From: Bisporella sp. PMI_857
Lineage: Eukaryota; Ascomycota; Leotiomycetes; Helotiales; Helotiaceae
Reading direction: 5' to 3'
DNA: 64,000 bases
Assembly (NCBI GenBank): GCA_021307315.1
Contig: JAJSPD010000074.1
Location: 124,001-188,000, forward strand
In this document: positions 1 to 9,977 of the stretch, piece after piece
Position numbering within the stretch: the stretch's first letter is position 1
How the letters are laid out: each line of letters starts with the position of its first letter
Made by a program: the position numbers and the translations under genes
The notes under the pieces: generated by a model
What the model saw: only the letters and a program-made list of their open reading frames with translations
Told to the model about the DNA's origin: nothing
Databases searched by the model: none

Positions 1-1868
1 ATCTGGTACTGTGACATTGAAGAGTAGGAGATGAGTTGACAAGCGTAAAATTGATATTCAAGACAAACAGACGCCATTTCATCCCGATGTGGTGGTAGCG
101 CAGCCTCCACATCGCGCTTAAGGTAAGTAAGCAATCGTAAGACGTAAGCCGCGCTATCGATTCTTTGCACGGCCTATCCAACCGATTGAGCAACAGCGTT
201 ACATTGAAGTTCGCCAGAGCCACCATATCTGCTTCTATTTAAGATTTCCCCGCCCCACCAATTCAACTGTAGCCTTATCATCTCATGACAAGCCTTCCAT
301 TACACTGCCTCTTGTTGAATTCATCGCGTTGGTATATTATTATAAGAATCGTAGCGTGGTCATTAGGACCGATGTTTGTCATAGGCGATGTGGGTTGAAT
401 TGAGGAAGAGTCCATTTGCATAATTGATGGCGTATTGTTAGGGAAGAGATGGAAGGTTGGGTCACCAGAGAACACGATTATTGCGGGATCTTCCCAAATT
501 CAATCCCATGCCTCTTGTGGAAAAGTCTGATATTCGAGTATAGAAATTAAATCAGCTTTGGAAGCTACCAACAATCGGCTTTTAAGGCAAGACCTTGCTA
601 CCCAGCTAGAACAGCATGCGGTTCAGGACCATGATTCAAAGAGGTCGCCGGTGGAGCCGTTCTTTGAAGATGAAAAGACTAGTTGCGTGTTGACACACTC
701 AAACAACACCGCTTAAGGCCTCGGCAAACTTGAAATCGAAATTTTGCGAAATGATCCAATTTTGAGGAGCACGGATACGAGATATTCTACAATTTCATCT
801 CATCCCTCTTTGGAAATCTATCTCGTTGGCCATGTATCATAACATCCTTTGCACCACGCTGATGCTGCCGTAATATTCTCACGAGAAAGCGCAAGTTCTT
901 GTGCACATCCTAGTCTCAAAGGTAGTATTTTATCGTAACAGCCTTCTACCACAAACAAGCACCCTGTGCAAGCCATGTCAGCTAATCAAATCCTACCAAA
1001 GATGTAGGTCGAGAAGAGAAGGAACTTGGTCATGAGAATAAGCATGGATGGTCAAATCATGTAAATCTCTCCTTATACCGCCAAGTAGAAGATTCATGAA
1101 CTCTTGATTTCTGTAGAAAATTTCTAAACTAAGCTTCATAAGTCACCGTTTGTAATGAGCCGCCCGAGTCCATAGGCAGCAAATATGCCCTGCCGCTTAG
1201 CATCCAAGGCCATCAGATCGCTGAAGTCAGTCTGAGACAAGAGTCAACGACCCTAGTTAGCGAATATAGAGCCCTTAGGCCGAAAGGGCCTCGCCGTGAA
1301 GAATCCGATATCTTGCTGGAACACAACACTTTCGCTTGGGCAGCATAATGATCCCGTCACACACGGGCTGCATTCTGCTATGGCAGATGGAGCGACTGAA
1401 ACGGGAGATTCGAGTATATGAGCTCTAGGTACCCAATGGACACTTGATCATCCAATGCACTACGGAGGTACGAGGGTGGAATTGGCAATATGTCTGTCCT
1501 AATCACAGGTTTGTCAGCGTGCTCATTGGCAAAGCCCTATTGCCTTCGCGTCTATCCCTATTGCTTTGTTTAGAGCCTTGATTTGGCCTTCCTTGACCGG
1601 TGACAAATAAGGGTTCTATCAAGAGGGGGGTAAGATAACTGATGCTAGAACCCCAAGCGATCTTGCTCGGGCTCGTCATTTTGGTAGGTGATATTTACTC
1701 TCCTTATATCGATGACAAGTCTTTCCATTCTTCTCGAGGCATTCAGCTCAAAATACTCAACACTTCAAGCACCGAATTGCTAGTACTATACTTGTAACCA
1801 GACCAGGACTTTGGACAACCCCAGACGCCTCGGGATCATCGCAAAAGGAGTCAATTCCTCGACTTGCC
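1..1868. other. intergenic or decayed region without a convincing gene
   Basis: No open frame here has both a plausible start and a recognisable product. A few short open stretches look mildly coding, notably 544-716 on the plus strand, which is listed separately. A minus-strand stretch of about 60 codons around 1250-1445 is open but has no start and resembles nothing I know. The region may hold the remains of a split gene or the untranslated flank of one lying to the left. Confidence 0.4.
544..716 (+). other. coding-like segment, possible terminal exon or relic
   Basis: After a possible acceptor (TATAG, ending at 543) a frame stays open for 57 codons to a TAA. The predicted peptide starts with a Leu/Gln/Glu-rich stretch that could form a coiled coil (KSALEATNNRLLRQDLATQL) and then becomes acidic (PFFEDEK). 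There is no start codon, and an in-frame stop lies just upstream of the acceptor, so it would need an upstream exon that I could not find. It may be chance or a relic. Confidence 0.18.
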
Positions 1869-2012
1869 ATGACTGACGGTAACTGGCTCAGACATCGTGA
1901 GCGTCAGGCAGAAGAAAATTGGAAGCACAAAGGTGCAGAGTTAAGATTTAGCTAAATAATGCAAAAACAACATTGTAGGTAATAGTAGCCATCGCTCTAC
2001 CATCGGATTTAG

Positions 2013-2204
2013 GTATTCACAGCGCATCCGTCATGTCCATCCAATACGGTTGTGTCGTCCGGCGTCCTCGTCATGCATTTCCCTGATGACATAATAGGGA
2101 AGCAAGGATTGTGCAAACAGTGTGGTGTGTTTGAAGATAATCTGGCATGGGCACATCTAACTCAATTAGATGAGGCTAGAACAAAATCTATTCTCAAGGC
2201 ATAA
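2013..2204 (+). other. coding-like segment with a Cys-x2-Cys/His motif
   Basis: A frame opens directly after a TTTAG acceptor (ending at 2012), has an internal ATG at 2073 and stops with TAA at 2202-2204. Its peptide ends with GLCKQCGVFEDNLAWAHL followed by a basic tail. The C-x2-C plus downstream His is reminiscent of a small zinc-binding motif. A possible upstream exon starts with an ATG at 1869, but its only GT donor gives the wrong phase. I cannot assemble a full gene, so this may be a pseudogene or an unmodelled small gene. Confidence 0.2.
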
Positions 2205-2753
2205 CAAGGCTAAGTAGTATTGTGCATATCTATTTTAAAACCAACAGCACAAATGCTGATTACTCACATCACGAAGAGAACTGGTAGCAAACGAACTAAC
2301 TTCTCAATTTCAAAGCGCGTGCATATAGATATTATATTGTTTTGTTGTAGCCGACTGATATACACTAATTCATGTGAAAAGGACAGCCAATTTTTGTATA
2401 TTAGATGTCTCGACGCCTTCCATGATCTTCCATGACTTCTAATGAAAGGATTTATGGTGCACTTGTAGACAGACAGCACTGATTAAACAATCCACAGAAA
2501 TGGCGAACATTCAATGTAGTTGGAAAATGTCGAAACAAGTGCAAAGGTCAACACAAACGACCTTTTCCATAGACGCCAAGCCCGCACTGAAAAAAAAACT
2601 TCCCTTTCTGAAGTTGAATTCAACACTGAAGATCTATTTCACTTCCTGAAGCACTCTTGTTTGCGTTGAAATTGCGAGCTTTTACGTCAAATGCACGTGC
2701 CTGCCTTGTAAATTATAAGATTAGGCTTTTGCATCTGCAACGCGAAACAAGCC
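2205..2753. other. intergenic, 3' flank of IPI3
   Basis: No supported gene. The sequence probably holds the 3' untranslated region and termination signals of the minus-strand IPI3 gene. Two overlapping short open frames on opposite strands near 2220-2480 have no recognisable product. Confidence 0.4.
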
Positions 2754-4129
2754 TCAGGATTTCGTCTTCGATTTTTTTGAGAGCAGCGTTTTGAGAAGTG
2801 CTTGCTGTTCACTTACAACCTTTCGAAGATCTTCATTATCCTTACGAAGCTTTTCATCCTCACTAGAAGATGTTGCTGCTGCAGGATTGGAAAACCTGAA
2901 AATAGCATCCTCAAGCAGATCAGTAGGAAATCCTGGAGCTTCCAGGGTTTGACTGAGACGTTCCTCTCCAACAGATCCTGTGAACTGGGCAGTATATGTA
3001 TAATTTCCTTCTGCAAGTTTCGGCTTAACAACAGTTACCGCCTGAGTCAGCTTCTTACCCGAGAAAGGAGATAGCATGAAGATATTCGTGACAGGAGCAT
3101 TCAAGTCAGCTATTTCCCTTTGGAAATATCTGCGTGCGGTATCCCATTCTGTGATCTTTCCTGATTCATGCCCAGATAGAAGCTTCGTACCATCGTAGTT
3201 TAACCCGAGACAATTTATCCGACCAGCAGCAGCTTCTGATGAGCCGGAAAAAGGTAGAGAGGTGATCTGAACAGGTGTAGCTTGTACTCTAGAATCGTAG
3301 AGTGGGTTGACCATTGCATCAGGCTGGACCAGTTCAGCAAACTGTATGGAACCATCTTCGAAGCCAACATATACACCTCGATCGCACGGATCAAGGGTCA
3401 GGCAAAGTGGTGTCGATTGAAGGAGGAATGTCCGAAGCAAAACTCCCGAATGGTAGTTCCAGACCGTGACCGTGTTATCCTTGGTCGCCGAGATACACAT
3501 ATTCGTTGTATCACTGCTGTGGCCCAGAACGAGCGACATAACTGCCACACGATGAGATAATGTTCGTAGAGGCTCATGTGGCTCGGTCGAAGTTAAAGAT
3601 AGAAGCCGGGGGACAGACCAAACGTGGGCGTTTGAATCTTCAGAGCCACTGAGAAGATAGGATTGTGTTGCAGCTACACAGGATACGGCTTGCAAGTGAG
3701 AGGCTGGAGTTGAGACTTGCCGCCCGGTACACACCTACAACAGTCAGTTTCGGCTCCCATTAGAATTCCCTTGGGAATGCAAAGGCTTGCCTCCCACAGA
3801 ATCAGCCTTCCCTCGGCTGTCCCAAGTACTATTACTCCATCTCCGATCAGAGTCAAACAATGAATCCTTTCTTGAAACGATACCAGCGCTTCTTGGTTAC
3901 CCCTCTCCCTTGAATACACATGTACAACAGCCTTGTCAGCTTGGGCAGCAAAAATATGAGTCGAGTTGGCAACTAGACCGTTTGACGGAGTAGAGCTTTT
4001 CTTGAATGATGAAACGACTTTCGGTGTGGGGTCCAATTCGTGGAGATAGATGCCCACATCTTTTGCTATGGCAGTATTAGCTGATTTCGGCTGGGCTCGA
4101 ATTGAGGATATAAAGTTCTCCGTCAGCAT
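2754..4129 (-). CDS. IPI3: Pre-rRNA-processing WD40 protein Ipi3
   Basis: Two exons, 4129-3791 and 3734-2754, give a 439-aa protein. Ipi3 (animal WDR18) works with Rix1/Ipi1 and the Rea1 ATPase in the nucleolus and nucleoplasm to mature pre-60S ribosomal particles and process ITS2. The N-terminus (MLTENFISSI, then NTAIAKDVGIYLHEL) is the conserved opening of fungal Ipi3. Degenerate WD repeats follow, for example SGSEDSNAHVWSV, SATKDNTVTVWNY and SGHESGKITEWD. A charged C-terminal helix (about residues 405-439, KLRKDNEDLRKVV) matches the usual family end. The only join that restores GRLILWE-VCTGRQV is phase 0 and uses a GC donor (GAG/GCAAGC) with a TGTTGTAG acceptor, so the 56-base intron is GC-AG. 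Length is normal for the family. Reading through the intron breaks the blade sequence. Family assignment is confident. Confidence 0.93.
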
Positions 4130-5204
4130 GGCTCGAGGCGTGAGTGAGGATTTTGTGCGAGAGTGTGTTTATGCAGGAGAAAGGTCTGTTCCTGACAGGC
4201 CCCACGTCGGGGATATGACAGCTCGCTGGATGACGATGATTTAGAAACAGACACCGAGACAAAAGGTAAGGGATAGTGTTGACAGAGCGGGATAAAGTCT
4301 GCCGTTATGCATCTAAAGAGATAGGTCGCGTATGTGATGATGGGCGTGTCAAACTGACAGACAATAAATGTAAATGCCTAACCCAAAAAAAAAAAAAAAA
4401 AAAAAAAAAGGCTGAGGCTCTGCCAAGAACGATCTATATTTAATGCCAAGACTCAAGCTTCTCCCTTTCTAATCCGATCAGATGAATTTGACCTTTCTTG
4501 AGCTTCATACTTTCATACTTCAAAGTTGGGTATCGTCAAATCAATCGATCTATCTATTCTTCAAGGTGGCTTACTCTGTGTTCACAATGGGGAGGCTGAA
4601 GATATTGCCTTTCCCGATGATCTGGGTATCCATGGGGAGCATACGATGTTACACAAATCCCAATCTCACAGCAGCTGTGTAATCCCTTGCATTGGGACTC
4701 AGATGGCTGGTTAGGATGGCGTCCTTCGCCATACTTGACACACCGCTATCGGTTGATTATCCGATCAGCAGCTCTATGGACACCGGCCTCCTAGTTGCCT
4801 GCAATGGCAGCGATCTGGATCTTTCTATTGCCGCCTCCCTTTCCTTTTGTCCCTTCTCGTTTTCTGTCTCGAACGTCTTCTTCCCGCCAATAGAGGAAGC
4901 CAGTAATATGTCTTTATCGAGGGTCCTGCAGGGGTTGCTGGTGGTAGTACCTCCCTCCCTCCTTGGACATCGAGGTGTGACTTGGTGCCATGGCCTTGCT
5001 TAAGATGATTCAAGAAATGAAGCTGAAGTCAATCGTTTCATCATCGAAAGTAGTGGGCACTGATGGTCCTATATCTGCTGCATCTATCCTCTTTGACCTT
5101 GTGCTGCTCATGCACATCCATCCACATCTAGAATGCTGCGGCTCCCTTGCATATATCACGGCTGTTGATTGAACCGAGCCGCCTTTTCATTAGTATTGGT
5201 CGAT
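4130..5204. other. divergent intergenic region between IPI3 and the unknown 741-aa gene
   Basis: This 1.1-kb region separates two divergently transcribed genes and must hold both promoters. It contains a long homopolymer A tract (listed separately) and several short open frames without recognisable products. I saw no clear TATA element or repeated operator. Confidence 0.5.
4385..4409 (+). repeat. A25 homopolymer tract
   Basis: A run of 25 A follows ACCC directly. It lies about 255 bases upstream of the IPI3 start codon. Poly(dA:dT) tracts in fungal promoters exclude nucleosomes, so a promoter role is possible. A retroposed poly(A) tail is the alternative, but I see no processed gene copy beside it. 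Its exact length is likely to vary between strains or be affected by sequencing. Confidence 0.85.
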
Positions 5205-7555
5205 ATGACTGAGACCATGATGCACCCTTTTGATGGAGGGGGTTCTGTTCAAAGCAGTGCCCAGGGGTTCCGACTAATGGAGAAGACGGCCCACAACTTA
5301 TATCAAAGAACCTGTCCTTCCTCTCAAATCCATTCTGAAGATCCCACTCCAACACAACCACCAGACTTCAGCGTACTTGCTGACCCAGCGACATCTACAA
5401 TGCGCTCACCAGGCGCTTCAGTCCTGTCTAGTGGTTGCAGCATTGATCGAAATACATCTGCAGCATCACGACGATCTGTCAAGGTCATGAAGAACCTTCT
5501 TCCACTTAAACTCTCGTCCCCTCAACTTGTAAAGCAATCACCACCAATTCCACCTTTAACCCATACATCAACATTTGAAGTCCCAATTCCTCAATTGCCA
5601 CACGCTCAAGCAGCATCGCAGCACGGAACACAAACGAAAGTCTCTAGTACTGCACGTTTGCCAATCAAGATACGACCAGATAAATATCGTGATACACCAT
5701 TCTACACAGAAGTTGGCTCTCCGGTACCTGGCCGTGCATATCATTTCGATGACGACGTCTGCTTGAGTTGTTCTCCGACCGGATCTTCCTGTGATGAGTC
5801 GTGTATTTTCCAGGACTATGCAAGTTCGAGCGACAGTGACTACGAATCTGACGAGGACACATCCTATCATGGTCTGGGATTTGACTTCGGGGCAGTAGAG
5901 CCTCAAAAGTGCCCCCGGCCTAAAAGCTCAGATTTGTCCTTCAAATGTCGAGGAGTGGCTTCTTCATGCGGCACATCAATGTTCCCTGATGAAGCTGCTT
6001 GGCTGAGTAGTTCTATACCTCGAACAGATATCACAGCAACTGAGAGCCTCCTGCACCTCCCGTTGAAACACAACTCGATTGATCGTGATGCGGAAGGATG
6101 GTTGAGCGAAGCTAGTAGCTGTGAAGACGATGACGAACTTGTATGTTAAGAACATTTGACTCATGATCTTGGCTTATATTTCTAGGGATGTGCAACAGCC
6201 TTAACTTTACCGACGGTTCTAGCACCTGCCAGGGCCCATGTGATTGATGTTAATCTTCATCCAGTATCTCTGTCATTAAAAATCCCACCGAGATCTTCGT
6301 CACTTATCAACCATGATGCCGGTAGGAAAAGCAGGATGACTTTCAGAGACAATCCCACTCCCGACACACCCCATTGGAATCCTCTACCATTAATTCCTCC
6401 AGACTGGAAAATCAATGATGGCTCAAACACAGCAACGATCCAGCACAGTCAACAAATCCCGCCAAACATTCTTTGTGAACAATTTGATCTAGCCAGAGCA
6501 AGTCCACCAGTCTCTCCAAAGGAACAATTTCAGTGGGATGATATCTTGGCAAACCAAGTATACGGATCACTACCCGCAAGTGATCCTTCAAGAAACACTA
6601 GCTTTCGGACATATTCAAGTGCTTCTAATACCACACAGTCACATACCAACTCATTTGCAAGCTTGATATCCATAATGGAGGATTGCATCGTAAACTTTCC
6701 TTCGGCTCTTCTACTGCCGGTATGTGAATACTTACCTAGGCTGTTTCTACTGTAAAAGCAGCAAGGCTTCCATTCTACTGTTACTGACGACCATCACAGG
6801 ATTCACCTCCCATAGCAGCCATCCGACCACTTCTTCGCGGGTCTTTGTTCTCATCACAATCACCTTTGGATCTGGAACAACAGAGATCGTTAGTATCCTT
6901 ACGATACTCAGATGGCGTCGACTGGCGACAGGAACGTGGTTTTATCAGTCATAAGCTAAGGCCCGATACTCCTCGAGGTCTTCAGAGATCACTTTCTCTT
7001 TCAACACTCTCTACGTTTCAAACAGTGCAAATGAAGCCTCGATCTGTGAACGCTTTTGGGCTGGACACACCTAGGCCATATAGCACATCATGTTCACCGC
7101 ATTTTTCGACCACTCCGACTGATCGGAAGCTGCAAAATATCTTCCCAGACTCGAGCTCTTTCCACAGAGCTGCACTCTATTCGCACATTCTTGTCTACGC
7201 CTTCCTCGATACACTCACTTCGCCTCAAGGCATACTCGCCACAACCTCATATACGTTACCGTCAAAGGTAGTCGAGGTCCTTGGAGCCCCGACTGTAGCT
7301 GCTCGACCAGCACGGGTCAATATCCAGAATGGAGTGGTAGTGTACCATGAAGATAGTGGAGGGGTCGAGTTGTGTCGAGTTGAGTACCTTCTTCATCAGG
7401 CTAAGGGATGTATCAGATGGCTCATAGCGGAGATGGGCAATACCAAAATTCATCATAACCACAAAAGGCCTAGCGATAACCTTGACGAACTGGTTCTCCG
7501 AGCACTTATCGAAGTCGTCAGAGGGTGCGAGCAAGATCTATCTACGTATTTCTAA
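5205..7555 (+). CDS. Uncharacterised fungal protein, 741 aa
   Basis: Three exons (5205-6140, 6186-6719, 6800-7555) joined by phase-0 introns of 45 and 80 bases give 741 aa. The first ATG after the upstream stop is at 5205. The first 500 residues are low in complexity, rich in Ser, Thr and Pro, with acidic patches (SSSDSDYESDED, CEDDDELG), and are likely disordered. The last 120 residues look folded: FHRAALYSHILVYAFLDTL, then ATTSYTLPSKVVEVLGAP, then LIAEMGN and LDELVLRALIEVVRGCE. This layout, a disordered regulatory N-terminus with a conserved helical C-terminus, occurs in uncharacterised fungal proteins. I do not recognise a named domain. No signal peptide or membrane segment is visible. It is read in the same direction as the aldo/keto reductase downstream, with no evidence of a functional link. 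Confidence 0.82.
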
Positions 7556-8286
7556 GCTAGGGTTCTCTCCCTATCGGCGCTGGGTCTCATCTTTTGTGGA
7601 TATATAGTGCGAGTTGATGAGGGGGTATTTTCATTAAATACTCCGCTCTTTCGCCCTTTTCTTGTCTCCTTAAGTACAAATCTTGGTTTCATATGAGCGT
7701 TTTAATCGATATTAGTCGAGTTACATTGGCGAGTAAATGCAAGGCTATTTCATAGTCTCGAAACTTATAGAATATCAGCTTGATATATTACTACTATACA
7801 ACCTGTCATTGGAAAGCTTTTTAGCCTGTCTACGTTCATAGTCGAGCTACCAATAATGGCTCTCATTGATGTTCAATCCACCTATATCTCACGTGACACA
7901 TAACTCAACGACCACAATCAATCTAAGAGTGCTGACAGCAATTTGGAAGTTACAAATGGCTCTTTCATTAACTTTGCATACCACCACTCAATATTTTCAT
8001 TCATCGACGTGCAGAAGGATAATTTGAGTCGATATAATTCCATATTAACAACTACTGATCGACCAGGATCCTACCTGCCGAAGGTGGGCAGGCGGGGCGC
8101 TTGCCGATGACGATGACGGTGAGATGCTCATCCACAAACGAAAAGTTCCATTTTGCTACATAGGACATCACTCTCCCCTGAAACACAAGAATTTTCAAAA
8201 GTACACAAACTTTAGATCTTACACAGTGAACTGCCCAGCTCATCCTTACGCTCAATTCTAGGTACTAATACCACCAGCTATCAAAA
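7556..8286. other. intergenic region upstream of the aldo/keto reductase
   Basis: AT-rich spacer with the 3' end of the preceding gene and the promoter of the next. No supported gene or RNA is visible. A short minus-strand open frame near 8052-8255 has no recognisable product. Confidence 0.5.
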
Positions 8287-9446
8287 ATGCCTGCGCAAGG
8301 CTTCCCTCAAACCGGCAAACGGTTCGAGCCCAAGAACATGCTCTTCCGCTACTTAGGCGACACCGGGTTGAAAGTCTCAGTCCTAGGCCTGGGGGGCTGG
8401 CTCACCTACGGGAGCGACAACGGCGTCAAGGAAGTCGAGCAAACCGCTGCCTGCCTGCAAGAAGCATGGGACCACGGCATCAACTTCTTTGATACAGCAG
8501 AGATCTATGCCGAGGGGCAATCTGAGATCATCATGGGCAAGGCGCTGAAAAAGTGTGGCTTTGAGAGGGATGATTACGTGATTACTACAAAGTTGCATTT
8601 TGGTGACGGTGAGTCAAGCGGAAAGAGTAAGAGTGGGAGGGGTTTGAAGGAGAAGGCTAACGAGGCATAGGAAATGCCTTCCCTAACAACCATGGATTGT
8701 CGCGGAAGCACATTATCGAGGGTATGAAGCGCTCCCTTAAACGTCTAGATCTCGAGTCCGTCGATGTGGTCTACGCCCACCGCGCTGATTTCTGGAACAC
8801 CCCGATGGAAGAGACGGTTCGCGCCTTCAACGCCATCATCGATAGAGGTCAAGCACACTACTGGGGAACCTCAGAATGGAGTGCCTTCGAGATCGAGCAC
8901 GCCAAACATGTCGCTACCCGCTTCGGTCTGCAAGGGCCCGTCGTGGAACAGCCACAATACAACATGTTCGTGCGTGAACGCTTCGAGAATGAGTACGCGC
9001 CGCTCTACAAGCTCTACAACTACGGTACTACCATCTGGTCACCGCTGTACCAAGGGATACTCACAGGAAAATACAATGACGGCATTCCAGCCGACTCCCG
9101 CTACGCAACCGTATCTAGGGGCGAGGCCTCCAAGTTCGACAACCCTGAAACCAAAGCGCAAATCGAGAAAGTAAGAAAGTTAACGCCCATCGCCGAGAAG
9201 CTCGGAGGAAACGTCGGTTCCTTGGCTTTGGCGTGGGTGATCAAGAATCCTCACGTGTCTGTTGCGATTCTGGGTGCGACGAAAGCAGAGCAAATCACTG
9301 AGAACGTCAAGGCTCTGGAGATCTTGCCCAAGTTGACTAGTGATATCTTGAAGGAGATCGAGGAAATCCTCGAGAATAAGCCAAAGGCTCTTGGAACGCT
9401 ACCCGCTACGCGAGACCAGTTCACTTTTAATAAGGCGCTACAATAG
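8287..9446 (+). CDS. Aldo/keto reductase, potassium-channel beta-subunit-like (AKR6 type)
   Basis: Two exons (8287-8608 and 8671-9446) with a 62-base GTGAGT/ATAG phase-1 intron give 365 aa. The protein is an NADP(H)-dependent (alpha/beta)8-barrel oxidoreductase. The catalytic tetrad is visible: Asp69 and Tyr74 in [11 protein letters not shown], Lys102 in TTKLHFG and His144 in VVYAHRAD. The sequence [21 protein letters not shown] and the cofactor-loop sequence [18 protein letters not shown] are typical of voltage-gated K+ channel beta-like reductases, which in fungi are soluble cytosolic enzymes acting on aldehydes or ketones. The substrate cannot be told from sequence. Length is slightly longer than the usual 330-350 because of an N-terminal leader. 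A GMC oxidoreductase follows on the same strand about 530 bases downstream. Confidence 0.92.
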
Positions 9447-9977
9447 AGGTTAAAAACAGCCCATGACACAGACTCTTAACAATAAAGCAGAATACATATA
9501 AATAATGTAGATATAAAAGCAATAGATTATTTTGGGATGCGCCATCCAAAATTTTACCTCAGAGAAGCATATTTCCATCGAATAATTCTTGCTGTCCCGT
9601 CAATCTTCCAACACTTTTCTGCTTTTGATGAACAAACCCGCTTAAGCTCCACTTTCTCTGCACATATATCTCTTGGCTCAATCACGATGCTAGGCTCTCC
9701 ATTGGAAGAAGCACTTTTCAACCCATGCAAGTGTAGCCATAAGCCTCCAAGCAGAGAAGTGCCATTGCCGAATAATTCAGGCTAAAGAGCCTATAGCATG
9801 GCAAAGAACCATTTTACGAAAAAAATAACTGCATCCCCATCCCCCGCATGTATTAGATAATCACGCGTGAGGAGATCTCACATCCATAATTTAAAAAGTG
9901 CATCATTTTCCTCCACGCAAGTCTAGTTAAAAAATAAAAAAGTGTAAAAATAACGATTGAGATCTGTAACAGACAAG
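9447..9977. other. intergenic region between aldo/keto reductase and GMC oxidoreductase
   Basis: A 530-base spacer between two genes read in the same direction. It is AT-rich near its right end, where the GMC promoter would sit. No supported gene is seen. One open frame (9537-9785) has no recognisable product. Confidence 0.5.

Noticed and set aside
60..140. GTGGTAGCGCAGCCTCCAC considered as a tRNA fragment
   Set aside because: No acceptor stem, no anticodon arm and no TTCGA box at a suitable distance.
5169..5204. Start of the 741-aa protein upstream of 5205
   Set aside because: The upstream in-frame codons begin with TTG and have no ATG; 5205 is the first standard start.
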